14,014 nt of DNA from Candidatus Firestonebacteria bacterium RIFOXYA2_FULL_40_8 (GTDB lineage Bacteria > Oederibacteriota > D2-FULL-39-29). Position numbers and translations under genes: made by a program. How positions within the stretch are numbered: position 1 is the stretch's first letter; each line of letters begins with the position of its first letter. Shown here in pieces: positions 7,935-13,707 of this stretch. The notes beneath the pieces were generated by a model. The model did no database searches and was not told the origin of the DNA. It worked only from the letters and a program-made list of their open reading frames with translations. The stretch is taken from the NCBI GenBank assembly GCA_001778355.1, contig MFGS01000003.1, forward strand, positions 1-14,014, written 5' to 3'.

Positions 7935-7970
7935 CAATTGACGATTTATGGAAGGCGAAAAAGCGTCGCC
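7916..7970. repeat. ttgac-word repeat with GGCGA hairpin at the 3' end of the GT9 gene
   Basis: Direct copies of aattgac/gaatgac run through the stop codon. The 15 bases attgacaattgacga (7916-7930) are identical to 11518-11532 at the end of thiE. A second copy, 7933-7957, matches 11521-11545 in 22 of 25 bases, including gacaattgacgat and ggaaggcg. Both sites are then followed by a small hairpin, here ggcga (7954-7958)/tcgcc (7966-7970). No inverted partner arm was found downstream, so this looks like a half element. It may double as a transcription-end structure. Confidence 0.7.
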
Positions 7971-8006
7971 GAATGTAATAAGTGCTATATTGCAGAATGC
8001 TTTTTG

Positions 8007-8152
8007 TCCACCTGGGTGGATTTCGCAAAGGGATTATGGTTAAATATCTATGTTTTTGCTCAATCCGCCTAGGTGGATTGAACAAAGGCATGTGGTCAGA
8101 TATTTATACCTTTGTTCAACTCGTAACCCGCCACCCGCTACGCGTAACGTTG
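8007..8152. repeat. Nested palindromes with CCGCC/CCACC cores
   Basis: The gap between 7935 and 8200 holds no credible gene; it is mostly inverted repeats. A 6-bp stem tccacc/ggtgga lies at 8007-8020. The larger structure at 8038-8110 has ends ggttaaatatct (8038-8049) and agatatttatacc (8098-8110), 12 of 13 complementary with one gap. Inside it the core caatccgcc-ta-ggtggattg spans 8061-8080. Flanking that core, tgtttttgct and gaacaaaggca continue the pairing imperfectly, so almost the whole 73 bases can fold into one hairpin. Next comes 8117-8152, made of the words aactcgtaacccg and acccgctac, which match the element at 340-548. The two palindromes may be two copies of one unit. Confidence 0.7.
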
Positions 8153-8200
8153 TTTATTAAAAGGTATAAAAACTCACATAGAAACCTGTTCTTTGTCATA

Positions 8201-8229
8201 TTGAAAAATAAAGGATATTATGCTATACT
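8201..8229 (+). promoter_or_regulatory. Extended -10 sigma70-type promoter for the lipoprotein/beta-barrel operon
   Basis: TTGAAA (8201-8206), a 17-base spacer ending in TGC, and TATACT (8224-8229), giving an extended -10 TGCTATACT. Transcription would begin near 8236, leaving a 78-base leader. The leader contains a small aggc/gcct hairpin and then a full AAGGAGGA ribosome site. Confidence 0.7.
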
Positions 8230-8313
8230 TCACTGAATAGAATAATAAGGCGAAATGGCCTGAAGAATTATCAACAAAATCCCAAGAAATAGTTGTATAA
8301 GGAGGAAATAGTT

Positions 8314-9120
8314 ATGAGAAAAGGAATAGTTCTGGGTATTGCGCTTGCCTGCGCGGCACTTTTCGTAGGCGGTTGTTCAAAGGGTTTCAATATTTTCACG
8401 CCCTTTACACCGGCGGTTGGAAGTTTGCCGGCGACGACAGCGAATGCAGCGAATGCGTATGCCGCGGGTGATTATACCGCAGCCATGGCTATGTATGCTG
8501 ATGTTGTAACAGCAGAACCGGCAAATAGTACGGCAAGATACGGATACGTTAAATCGTATGTGAAAAACGCAGGTTTTGATATTGCTTCGTTTATAACCAG
8601 CGGTACCGGCATGAGCAGCGGTGCACCTAAGGCATTTGCTCCGGCGGCAAATAGAATAATCGCCAAGTCCACATTGATGATTGATGACTTGCAAAATCCT
8701 TTTGGTGTAAACGCCAAGGTTTTGGAAGGTCTCTGTACAGTGTTAATAACTTATCTTGATCCTATAGCAAATGGGACTTGCGACGGTGTCATTCCTGCAA
8801 ATGATGTAGGACTTAACAGTTCTCTTGCTTTTGCGCATCTTTTGAAAGGTGTCTTCCTTGTTGTTGATCCCGGATTTGACGGAACATTGGATTACAATGT
8901 AAGGGATAATGGCAACGGTACGACAGATGTTATTAATGCTACTACCCTTGAAATTGTAACAGATATAGATAATACCGCGAAAGCAGCAGCCGTAGCCGAA
9001 TTGACAGCGGCTATAGTCCGTCTTGATGTGGCGATTGTCACGGCTGGCGGCAGTTCAATCTGGACATCAGTTCGCGACTTCTTATTACAGGTTCAGACCG
9101 AGGTAAATTCACTTTCATAA
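8314..9120 (+). CDS. Putative TPR-containing lipoprotein
   Basis: A 268-residue exported lipoprotein. The N-terminus MRKGIVLGIALACAALFVGG is a signal peptide, followed by a lipobox with Cys21 (FVGGC), so the mature protein is acylated and anchored in a membrane. Residues about 45-85 (ANAYAAGDYTAAMAMYADVV, then AEPANSTARYGYVKSYVK) form a tetratricopeptide-like helix pair; the rest is Ala/Thr/Asp-rich and probably helical, with no known catalytic motif. The ATG at 8314 is chosen over a TTG at 8293 because AAGGAGGA lies 7 bases before it and it gives a proper signal peptide. It is 16 bases upstream of an outer-membrane beta-barrel gene and shares its promoter, which suggests that the pair works together at the outer membrane. 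A specific function cannot be named. Confidence 0.75.
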   Translation: MRKGIVLGIALACAALFVGGCSKGFNIFTPFTPAVGSLPATTANAANAYAAGDYTAAMAMYADVVTAEPANSTARYGYVKSYVKNAGFDIASFITSGTGMSSGAPKAFAPAANRIIAKSTLMIDDLQNPFGVNAKVLEGLCTVLITYLDPIANGTCDGVIPANDVGLNSSLAFAHLLKGVFLVVDPGFDGTLDYNVRDNGNGTTDVINATTLEIVTDIDNTAKAAAVAELTAAIVRLDVAIVTAGGSSIWTSVRDFLLQVQTEVNSLS

Positions 9121-9136
9121 AAACGGAGGAGGATAA

Positions 9137-10222
9137 ATGAAAAAATTATTAACGTTGATATTTGTTTTATCTGCGATGGTTTACGGCGCGGTTGTACCGT
9201 CAACTTTCTATGAAACTTCGAGAGCCCTCGGTATGGGCGGCGCTTATACCGCGGTTTCCGATGATTTCAGTATGCTTATGTATAACCCTGCGAATCTTTC
9301 AAAGAACCAGCCTCTTCATATCTGCCTTTTGAAGGCGGAGATAGAAATTAACCAGAAAACCTTGGATTTTGCAAGCTGGCTGATGAATAACTCCAGTAAA
9401 TTAAGCGGGGACTTCACTACCTGGTCGGCCTCAGATATTCAGCAGTTGATAAACGCAGGTATTTTCTTGAATGTCGGAGATAACTTCTCGGTGACCGGCA
9501 TTAATACGCCGATTGGTAATTTTGGTGTAGGCGCTTTTGCAAAGGCGACGGCTAATGTATCGGTTACAGAAGAAATACTTGATATCAAAGCGCATCTTTC
9601 CGCAAAGATAGATGTTACCGTACCGATATCCTATGGTACACAGCTTGATATGCTTAATGACGTCGGCAATATGTTAGGCGGCGGTAAATTCGGATTTGGC
9701 GCGACTGTAAAGCTTATGCAGAGATTCACCACTACAGAAGACAAGTCTATTCTTTCTATGGCAAGTTTTGATCCTGCGGCTATGATAAACAGGCTGGCAA
9801 ACCCTCAGACAGGCTACGGTGTTGATGTTGCTCTTAACTACAATCTGCCGTCCTGGTCTTCCACTTTTTGTTTGGTTGCGAGAGATGTATATAGTGTTCT
9901 CGGTACCGACAGTATAGCATCAAACTGGGTTTTTGGTTATGCCCTTCAGCCTAACCTGATTCCCGGAGTTCCGCTGACCATTTCAGTCGATGTTAATGAC
10001 TTGTTTGGTTCTACTACTATGATGAAAAAGATCAGTCTGGGCGCGGAAGTAAATCTGATAGGTCTAGCTGTTGTAAGAGGCGGTTTCTATCAGGGCTGGG
10101 CAAGTTTCGGTGTCAGCTTATTCGGTTTTCTGGACTATGCCAACTACGGAGTTGAGCAGGGTCTGTACGCCGGAAACTTTGAACAAAGATACCACAGAAT
10201 TTCAATCACTTTAGGACTGTAA
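9137..10222 (+). CDS. Outer-membrane beta-barrel protein (PorV/UPF0164/FadL-like)
   Basis: A 361-residue outer-membrane protein. Residues 1-17 (MKKLLTLIFVLSAMVYG) are a signal peptide. The mature start holds the motif RALGMGGAYTAVSDD, then MLMYNPANLS, typical of the PorV/PorQ, UPF0164 and TraF-like barrel proteins of Bacteroidetes, spirochaetes and many candidate phyla. Alternating hydrophobic strands continue to a C-terminal strand RISITLGL, the kind of ending recognised by the barrel-assembly machinery. A GGAGGAGG ribosome site precedes the ATG. It is the second gene of the lipoprotein operon. The TPP riboswitch of the next operon begins about 14 bases after its stop. Whether it is a transporter, a secretion partner or a structural protein cannot be told. 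Confidence 0.8.
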   Translation: MKKLLTLIFVLSAMVYGAVVPSTFYETSRALGMGGAYTAVSDDFSMLMYNPANLSKNQPLHICLLKAEIEINQKTLDFASWLMNNSSKLSGDFTTWSASDIQQLINAGIFLNVGDNFSVTGINTPIGNFGVGAFAKATANVSVTEEILDIKAHLSAKIDVTVPISYGTQLDMLNDVGNMLGGGKFGFGATVKLMQRFTTTEDKSILSMASFDPAAMINRLANPQTGYGVDVALNYNLPSWSSTFCLVARDVYSVLGTDSIASNWVFGYALQPNLIPGVPLTISVDVNDLFGSTTMMKKISLGAEVNLIGLAVVRGGFYQGWASFGVSLFGFLDYANYGVEQGLYAGNFEQRYHRISITLGL

Positions 10223-10235
10223 TTTAACAAGACAT

Positions 10236-10322
10236 GTAAGTATGGGTGCTGTCCGCCTTCGGCGGGATGGCTGAGAGTATACCATTTGAACCTGTTTGGG
10301 TAATTCCAACGAAGGGAAAGTA
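10236..10322 (+). promoter_or_regulatory. TPP riboswitch (THI element) for the thiamine operon
   Basis: The conserved THI-box parts appear in order: gggtgct (10244-10250), ggctgaga (10269-10276), taccatttgaacctg (10279-10293) and the P4/P5 region tttgggtaattccaacgaagggaa (10294-10317). CUGAGA binds the pyrimidine ring and the P4/P5 arm the pyrophosphate of TPP in this class. The optional P3 extension is a short hairpin, ccgcc-ttc-ggcgg (10253-10265). The pairing of the outermost stem P1 is weak by eye, so the ends are approximate. It lies 14 bases after the beta-barrel gene and some 200 bases before thiD2; no strong promoter was found just upstream. Repression by TPP of the thiD2-thiE-thiC genes is inferred. 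Confidence 0.92.
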
Positions 10323-10334
10323 AACGGAAATCAG

Positions 10335-10376
10335 AAGAGCCGTAATTTCTCAAAAAGGGATTACGGCTCTTTCTAT
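10335..10376 (+). terminator. Terminator hairpin, probable expression platform of the TPP riboswitch
   Basis: agagccgtaat (10336-10346) pairs perfectly with attacggctct (10360-10370) across a 13-base loop, extended by one A-T pair, and is followed by a modest T-rich tail (ttctatt). It begins about a dozen bases after the aptamer. This is the classic position for a ligand-controlled terminator, so high TPP would stop transcription before thiD2. No antiterminator pairing could be established by eye. Confidence 0.65.
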
Positions 10377-10384
10377 TAAAGATT

Positions 10385-10510
10385 GTCCATAAAAGTCTGT
10401 AAAAGTCGAAAAGTCTTTAAAGGTCTCACACTTAGGAGTTATTAATAAATATAAGATCAAGATTTTAGACTTTTAAGGACCGTTATGGACTGTTACAGAC
10501 TTTTATGGAC
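10385..10510. repeat. 126-base palindromic element (gtccataaaagtc words) in the thi leader
   Basis: The left arm, 10385-10407 (gtccataaaagtctgtaaa continuing agtc), is the reverse complement of 10488-10510 in 22 of 23 bases. The pairing continues imperfectly inward (aaagtctttaaaggtc near 10410-10425 with gacttttaaggac at 10468-10480). Each arm is a degenerate tandem of the words gtccataaaa and gtctgtaaaa. The loop is AT-rich. The element sits between the riboswitch terminator and the thiD2 ribosome site (aaagg, 10515-10519), so any read-through mRNA would carry a large hairpin 5 bases before it. Confidence 0.8.
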
Positions 10511-10527
10511 GCTTAAAGGCGAACAAA

Positions 10528-10962
10528 ATGATAATGCAAAAAAACAGCACTGCAATCAAACGTATACTTGATGTAAATGTGAATCGCTCCCGTGAAGGCC
10601 TTCGCGTCATGGAGGACTATTCCCGCTTTGCTCTAAGTGATAAGGGGCTGACGGGGAAGATTAAAACGGTGAGACACCTGATATCAAAAGCAATTGACCG
10701 CTTTGATTTGGTTTCTTCCAGGGCTTCGGAAAAGGATCCGGGCAGACCGGCTGCTTTTGACAGAAAAATTAAAGCAAAGACACTGCAAAACGTAATCATA
10801 GCAAATATTATAAGAGTTGAAGAAAGCGCCAGGGTTCTGGAAGAATTCTCAAAAGTTATTTATCCGGGAAGTACCGCCAATTTCAAAAAGGCACGGTTCC
10901 TGCTATATGACATTGAAAAAGAGTTCATTAAAAAAGCTGAAAGGTCTTTACGTAATAATTGA
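10528..10962 (+). CDS. thiD2: ThiD2-type hydroxymethylpyrimidine phosphate kinase (ThiE N-terminal-domain family)
   Basis: A 144-residue helical protein matching the ThiD2 family, which phosphorylates HMP-P to HMP-PP and is often found fused to the N-terminus of ThiE. Signature segments are RILDVNVNRSREGLRVMEDY (12-31), followed by a HLISKAI helix, SSRASEKDPG (63-72) and NIIRVEESARVLEEF (93-107). The ATG is preceded by AAAGG 8 bases upstream. The C-terminus, LLYDIEKEFIKKAERSLRNN, overlaps the start of thiE by 56 bases in another frame. Removing a single A from the A6 run at 10930-10935 would join the two into the usual fusion (EFIKK-LKGLYVIID). The context (TPP riboswitch upstream, thiE and thiC downstream) fully supports a thiamine role. 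Family membership is judged from pattern recall, not a search. Confidence 0.8.
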   Translation: MIMQKNSTAIKRILDVNVNRSREGLRVMEDYSRFALSDKGLTGKIKTVRHLISKAIDRFDLVSSRASEKDPGRPAAFDRKIKAKTLQNVIIANIIRVEESARVLEEFSKVIYPGSTANFKKARFLLYDIEKEFIKKAERSLRNN

Positions 10963-11569
10963 TCCGGAAATTTGTGCTTCTGCCGGAAACAGACCTTTGA
11001 CAGCGGCAAAAGTATGTTTAAATGCAGGGGTAAAGGTTATCCAGCTCAGGTATAAGAATGCTTCAGACGATAGAGTTTTAACTTTAGCACGGAATCTAAA
11101 AGATTTGTGTCGAAAACACAGTGCGTTGTTTATTTTTAATGATAGAGCGGATCTTGCGGTTCTTTCATCGGCAGACGGTCTTCACCTTGGACAAAATGAT
11201 CTTCCTGTTAAAGATGTAAAAAAGATATTTAAAGGTTTTATAGGTGTTTCCACGCATAATGATAAAGAAATAAAGAAAGCACTTAAAGATAAAGTTGATA
11301 ACATCGGTTTTGGTCCGGTCTTTACGACAAAAACAAAGAAGGGATTACCACCGACGGTAGGCTTGAAGAGACTAAATAAAGTGGTTCAAAAAGCTAGCAT
11401 ACCCGTTGTAGCCATAGGCGGAATAAATAAGAAGAATATCGACGAAGTGTATAAGACAGGCGTAAATTGTGCTGCCGTGATATCGGCGGTATGTGGTAAG
11501 AGAATTGACGATTTACGATTGACAATTGACGATCTTAGGAAGGCGGGAAATAACCCCCGCCAAAAATAA
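10907..11569 (+). CDS. thiE: Thiamine-phosphate synthase
   Basis: Couples HMP-PP with thiazole phosphate to make thiamine phosphate. The TIM barrel shows the ThiE motifs in order: VIQLRYK (44-50), FNDRADLA (77-84), GLHLGQNDLP (91-100), IGFGPVFTTKTKKG (133-146), VVAIGGIN (167-174) and CAAVISAV (188-195). The length is 220 residues from the ATG at 10907. An ATG at 10817 in the same frame would only add 30 residues read through thiD2 and is not favoured. The ribosome site before 10907 is poor, so translation probably depends on thiD2 (overlap) or on a frameshift. The last residues, KRIDDLRLTIDDLRKAGNNPRQK, replace the usual final helix and are encoded by a repeat element whose inverted copy lies downstream. 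Confidence 0.9.
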   Translation: MTLKKSSLKKLKGLYVIIDPEICASAGNRPLTAAKVCLNAGVKVIQLRYKNASDDRVLTLARNLKDLCRKHSALFIFNDRADLAVLSSADGLHLGQNDLPVKDVKKIFKGFIGVSTHNDKEIKKALKDKVDNIGFGPVFTTKTKKGLPPTVGLKRLNKVVQKASIPVVAIGGINKKNIDEVYKTGVNCAAVISAVCGKRIDDLRLTIDDLRKAGNNPRQK

Positions 11570-11642
11570 TATTCTATTAAATATGGCGGAATCTTTAATC
11601 CGCTTACATTAAATTGTCAATTGTAAATCGTCAATCGTAAAT
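11503..11642. repeat. Long palindromic element overlapping the thiE 3' end, before thiC
   Basis: The left arm, gacgatttacgattgacaat (11508-11527, inside thiE), is complementary to attgtcaattgtaaatcgtc (11613-11632) in 18 of 20 bases. Two small GC hairpins lie between: ggcggg (11542-11547)/cccgcc (11556-11561), and gcgga (11586-11590)/tccgc (11599-11603). The stop codon of thiE sits in the loop region. The thiC ribosome site (aaaggag) begins 5 bases after the right arm. A half copy of the left side is found at 7916-7970. Confidence 0.8.
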
Positions 11643-11661
11643 ATGCATAAAGGAGTAGTTC

Positions 11662-12936
11662 ATGACACAGATAGAAATAGCCCGCAAAGGGAAATATTCC
11701 AGAGAAATGTTAGCCGTTGCCAAATCCGAGAATGTTACAAAGGAGTATGTCCGAACGGGTGTTGCGGCGGGACGTATTGTTATTACTTCAAGTCTTATTC
11801 ATAAACCAAAAAAAGTATGCGGCATCGGAAAAGGACTAAGGACCAAAGTAAATGTAAATATCGAAACTTCACCGGACCGGTCGACCGTAAAACAGGAGCT
11901 GGCGAAGCTTAAAGTTGCGATAGAATGCGGGGCTGATGCTGTTATGGATCTAAGCACCGGCGGTGATATGGATAAGACCAGAGCGCTGATAATTAAAAAC
12001 TCTCCGATAGCGGTAGGTACCGTTCCAATTTACCAGGCGTCTGTTGAAGCTATTAGAAAATGCAAATCGGTAGTTGAGATGACGCCCGAAGAGATGTTTG
12101 CCGGAATAGAAAAGCATATTAAAGACGGTGTTGATTTTATTACCGTGCATTGCGGTGTAACAAAAGAGACCATAGGGCGTCTTAGAAAAGAAGGGCGCAT
12201 TGCGAATATAGTGAGCAGAGGCGGAGCTTTTCTGACAGAATGGATAATGCATAACGGTAAAGAAAACCCTCTTTTTTCCGAGTATGATTACCTTCTCGAG
12301 CTTGCGAAGAAATACGATGTTACGTTGTCGTTGGGAGACGGGTTTCGACCCGGTTGTCTTGCTGATGCTACGGATAGAGCCCAGGTCCAGGAACTTATAA
12401 TACTCGGGGAGCTGGCAGAGCGGGCTTTAAAAGCGGGAGTTCAGGCTATGATAGAAGGACCAGGGCATATGCCGATTAACCAGATTGAAGCGAATATTCT
12501 CTTACAAAAACGTCTCTGTCATGAAGCGCCTTTTTATGTTCTTGGTCCACTCGTTACGGATATAGCACCGGGGTATGATCATATTACCTCAGCTATAGGC
12601 GGAGCAATAGCGGGAACCGCAGGTGCAGATTTTCTTTGCTATGTTACTCCGGCAGAACATCTTGGACTTCCGGATATTAATGATGTCAGGGAAGGAACAA
12701 TAGCTTCGAAAATTGCCGCCCATGCTGCAGATATAGGCAAGGGAATTCCGGGCGCAATGGAACTTGATAAACGCATGGCTTTTTACAGAAAAAATCTGGA
12801 TTGGGATAATCAGAAAAAATATGCTTTAGATCCTGCCAAGATCACAAAGTATAGAAAAAGCGGCAAAGGTGATAACACTTGTACCATGTGCGGTGAGTTT
12901 TGCGCAATGAAACGAATAACCAAATATTTAGGCTAA
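11662..12936 (+). CDS. thiC: Phosphomethylpyrimidine synthase (HMP-P synthase)
   Basis: A radical-SAM enzyme that rearranges aminoimidazole ribotide to HMP phosphate, the pyrimidine branch of thiamine synthesis. At 424 residues it is the short form found in many anaerobes and archaea, lacking the N-terminal extension of the roughly 600-residue proteobacterial type. The N-terminus MTQIEIARKGKYSREMLAVA and the blocks GADAVMDLSTGGD, EGPGHMP (265-271, with a metal-binding His) and FLCYVTPAEHLGLP (324-337) are diagnostic. The C-terminal cluster ligands are Cys407, Cys410 and Cys414 in CTMCGEFCAMK, the compact spacing of the short form. AAAGGAG precedes the ATG. It is the last gene of the thi operon, 92 bases after thiE. 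The final six codons and stop form one side of a perfect hairpin. Confidence 0.95.
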   Translation: MTQIEIARKGKYSREMLAVAKSENVTKEYVRTGVAAGRIVITSSLIHKPKKVCGIGKGLRTKVNVNIETSPDRSTVKQELAKLKVAIECGADAVMDLSTGGDMDKTRALIIKNSPIAVGTVPIYQASVEAIRKCKSVVEMTPEEMFAGIEKHIKDGVDFITVHCGVTKETIGRLRKEGRIANIVSRGGAFLTEWIMHNGKENPLFSEYDYLLELAKKYDVTLSLGDGFRPGCLADATDRAQVQELIILGELAERALKAGVQAMIEGPGHMPINQIEANILLQKRLCHEAPFYVLGPLVTDIAPGYDHITSAIGGAIAGTAGADFLCYVTPAEHLGLPDINDVREGTIASKIAAHAADIGKGIPGAMELDKRMAFYRKNLDWDNQKKYALDPAKITKYRKSGKGDNTCTMCGEFCAMKRITKYLG

Positions 12937-12950
12937 ATATTTGGTTATTC
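12914..12950 (+). terminator. Perfect 17-bp hairpin across the thiC stop codon
   Basis: gaataaccaaatattta (12914-12930), the loop ggc and taaatatttggttattc (12934-12950) form an unbroken 17-bp inverted repeat. The left half codes for the end of ThiC, and the right half starts with its stop codon TAA. There is no T-tract after it, so it may act as an mRNA 3'-end block or mark the junction with the adjacent repeat element rather than being a standard terminator. Confidence 0.7.
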
Positions 12951-13120
12951 GAAGCTCGAAATCCTAAACTCGAAATTCGAAAAAATCAGAAACCACGAAA
13001 AAGATAAAAAAAAGAGATTAAGGTTTATTTTTGATTTGATTTTTATTGATTCTTGATTACTTTATGTCTTCTGATTTTCTCTTTTTGGTTTTTTCGAGTT
13101 TCGAATTTCGTGCTTCGAAT
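12947..13120. repeat. Palindromic element (cgaattcgaa words) between convergent genes
   Basis: The outer arms attcgaagctcgaaat (12947-12962) and atttcgtgcttcgaat (13105-13120) pair in 15 of 16 bases. Further inward, actcgaaattcgaaaaaa pairs with tttttcgagtttcgaat with few mismatches, and aaatcagaa with ttctgattt. The middle is AT-rich with aaaaagataaaaaaaa and repeated ttgatt words. It fills the gap between thiC (+ strand) and the DUF151 gene (- strand), so it could serve as a two-way transcription end. No gene is seen in it. Confidence 0.75.
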
Positions 13121-13131
13121 TTGCACTTGGG

Positions 13132-13701
13132 TTATTCTGCCGGTTTTGTTTTCCTGCTTGCGTCCGGGTTGATTTGAGTGATTTCATCGCGGAGTTTTGC
13201 TGCATCTTCGTAATTTTCTTTCTCAATAGCTTCATTTAATTTTACCTGTAAACTATTAAGCTTTTTTGTTTTTTCGTCCATGTTATGGTGGGGGTGAGCA
13301 TCCATACCTGCCTGATCTATTACTTTTTCGGAAACCAGGATAGGCGCCTTTGACCTGAGGGCTACGGCAATAGCATCAGAAGGACGGCTGTCTATTTCTT
13401 TCTGTTCGCCATTGGCCTCCACGGTAATAGATGCATAGAAGGTGTTGTCCTTAAGGTCGTTGATATTGACTTTTATTACATTTGCATGCAGGTTATCCAG
13501 TATTATCTTGATCAGGTCATGAGTTCCGGGTCTCGGGAGTTTTGTATTTTCCATTTCCAGAGCGATTGACTGGGCTTCAAAAGGTCCAACATAAATAGGA
13601 AGCCATTTGCTGTTAAGGTCATCTCTCAGAATAACAGCAAAGCCCCTTGTAACCGGGTCAACAACAACCCCCTGTACTACGACTGCAACCATTTGATTCA
13701 T
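13132..13701 (-). CDS. Bifunctional nuclease family protein (DUF151) with C-terminal UVR motif
   Basis: A 189-residue cytoplasmic protein. Residues 1-130 are the DUF151/BFN domain: VVVDPVTRGFAVILRD (12-27), LPIYVGPFEAQSIAL (34-48), RPGTHDLIKIILDNL (57-71) and DSRPSDAIAVALRSKAPI (104-121). A plant member of the family has reported DNase and RNase activity; the role in bacteria is poorly known. After a His-rich linker (MDAHPHHN) comes a UvrB/UvrC-type motif, LQVKLNEAIEKENYEDAAKL (151-170), a helical hairpin that mediates protein contacts. It is a monocistronic gene, convergent with thiC. No ribosome site precedes the first ATG, and the -10 element stands only 6 bases away, so the mRNA is probably leaderless. 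A second in-frame ATG three codons later is an alternative start. Confidence 0.88.
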   Translation of the reverse strand: MNQMVAVVVQGVVVDPVTRGFAVILRDDLNSKWLPIYVGPFEAQSIALEMENTKLPRPGTHDLIKIILDNLHANVIKVNINDLKDNTFYASITVEANGEQKEIDSRPSDAIAVALRSKAPILVSEKVIDQAGMDAHPHHNMDEKTKKLNSLQVKLNEAIEKENYEDAAKLRDEITQINPDASRKTKPAE

Positions 13702-13707
13702 TCTGTA

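Noticed and set aside
7982..8236. An 84-codon frame on the + strand between the GT9 and lipoprotein genes
   Set aside because: It runs through the palindromic elements, its peptide just reflects the repeated cores (LGGF..KG, LGGL..KG), it has no ribosome site and it overlaps the downstream promoter.
8293..8313. TTG start for the lipoprotein gene
   Set aside because: It would place the ribosome site inside the coding sequence and add seven residues before the signal peptide.
10385..10510. Possible CRISPR array because of repeated short words
   Set aside because: The words are degenerate, only about 10 bases long, lack regular spacers and are arranged as one inverted repeat; no cas genes are present.
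10817..10906. An upstream ATG giving thiE 30 more residues
   Set aside because: The added residues lie entirely inside conserved thiD2 coding sequence in another frame and do not resemble a ThiE N-terminus.
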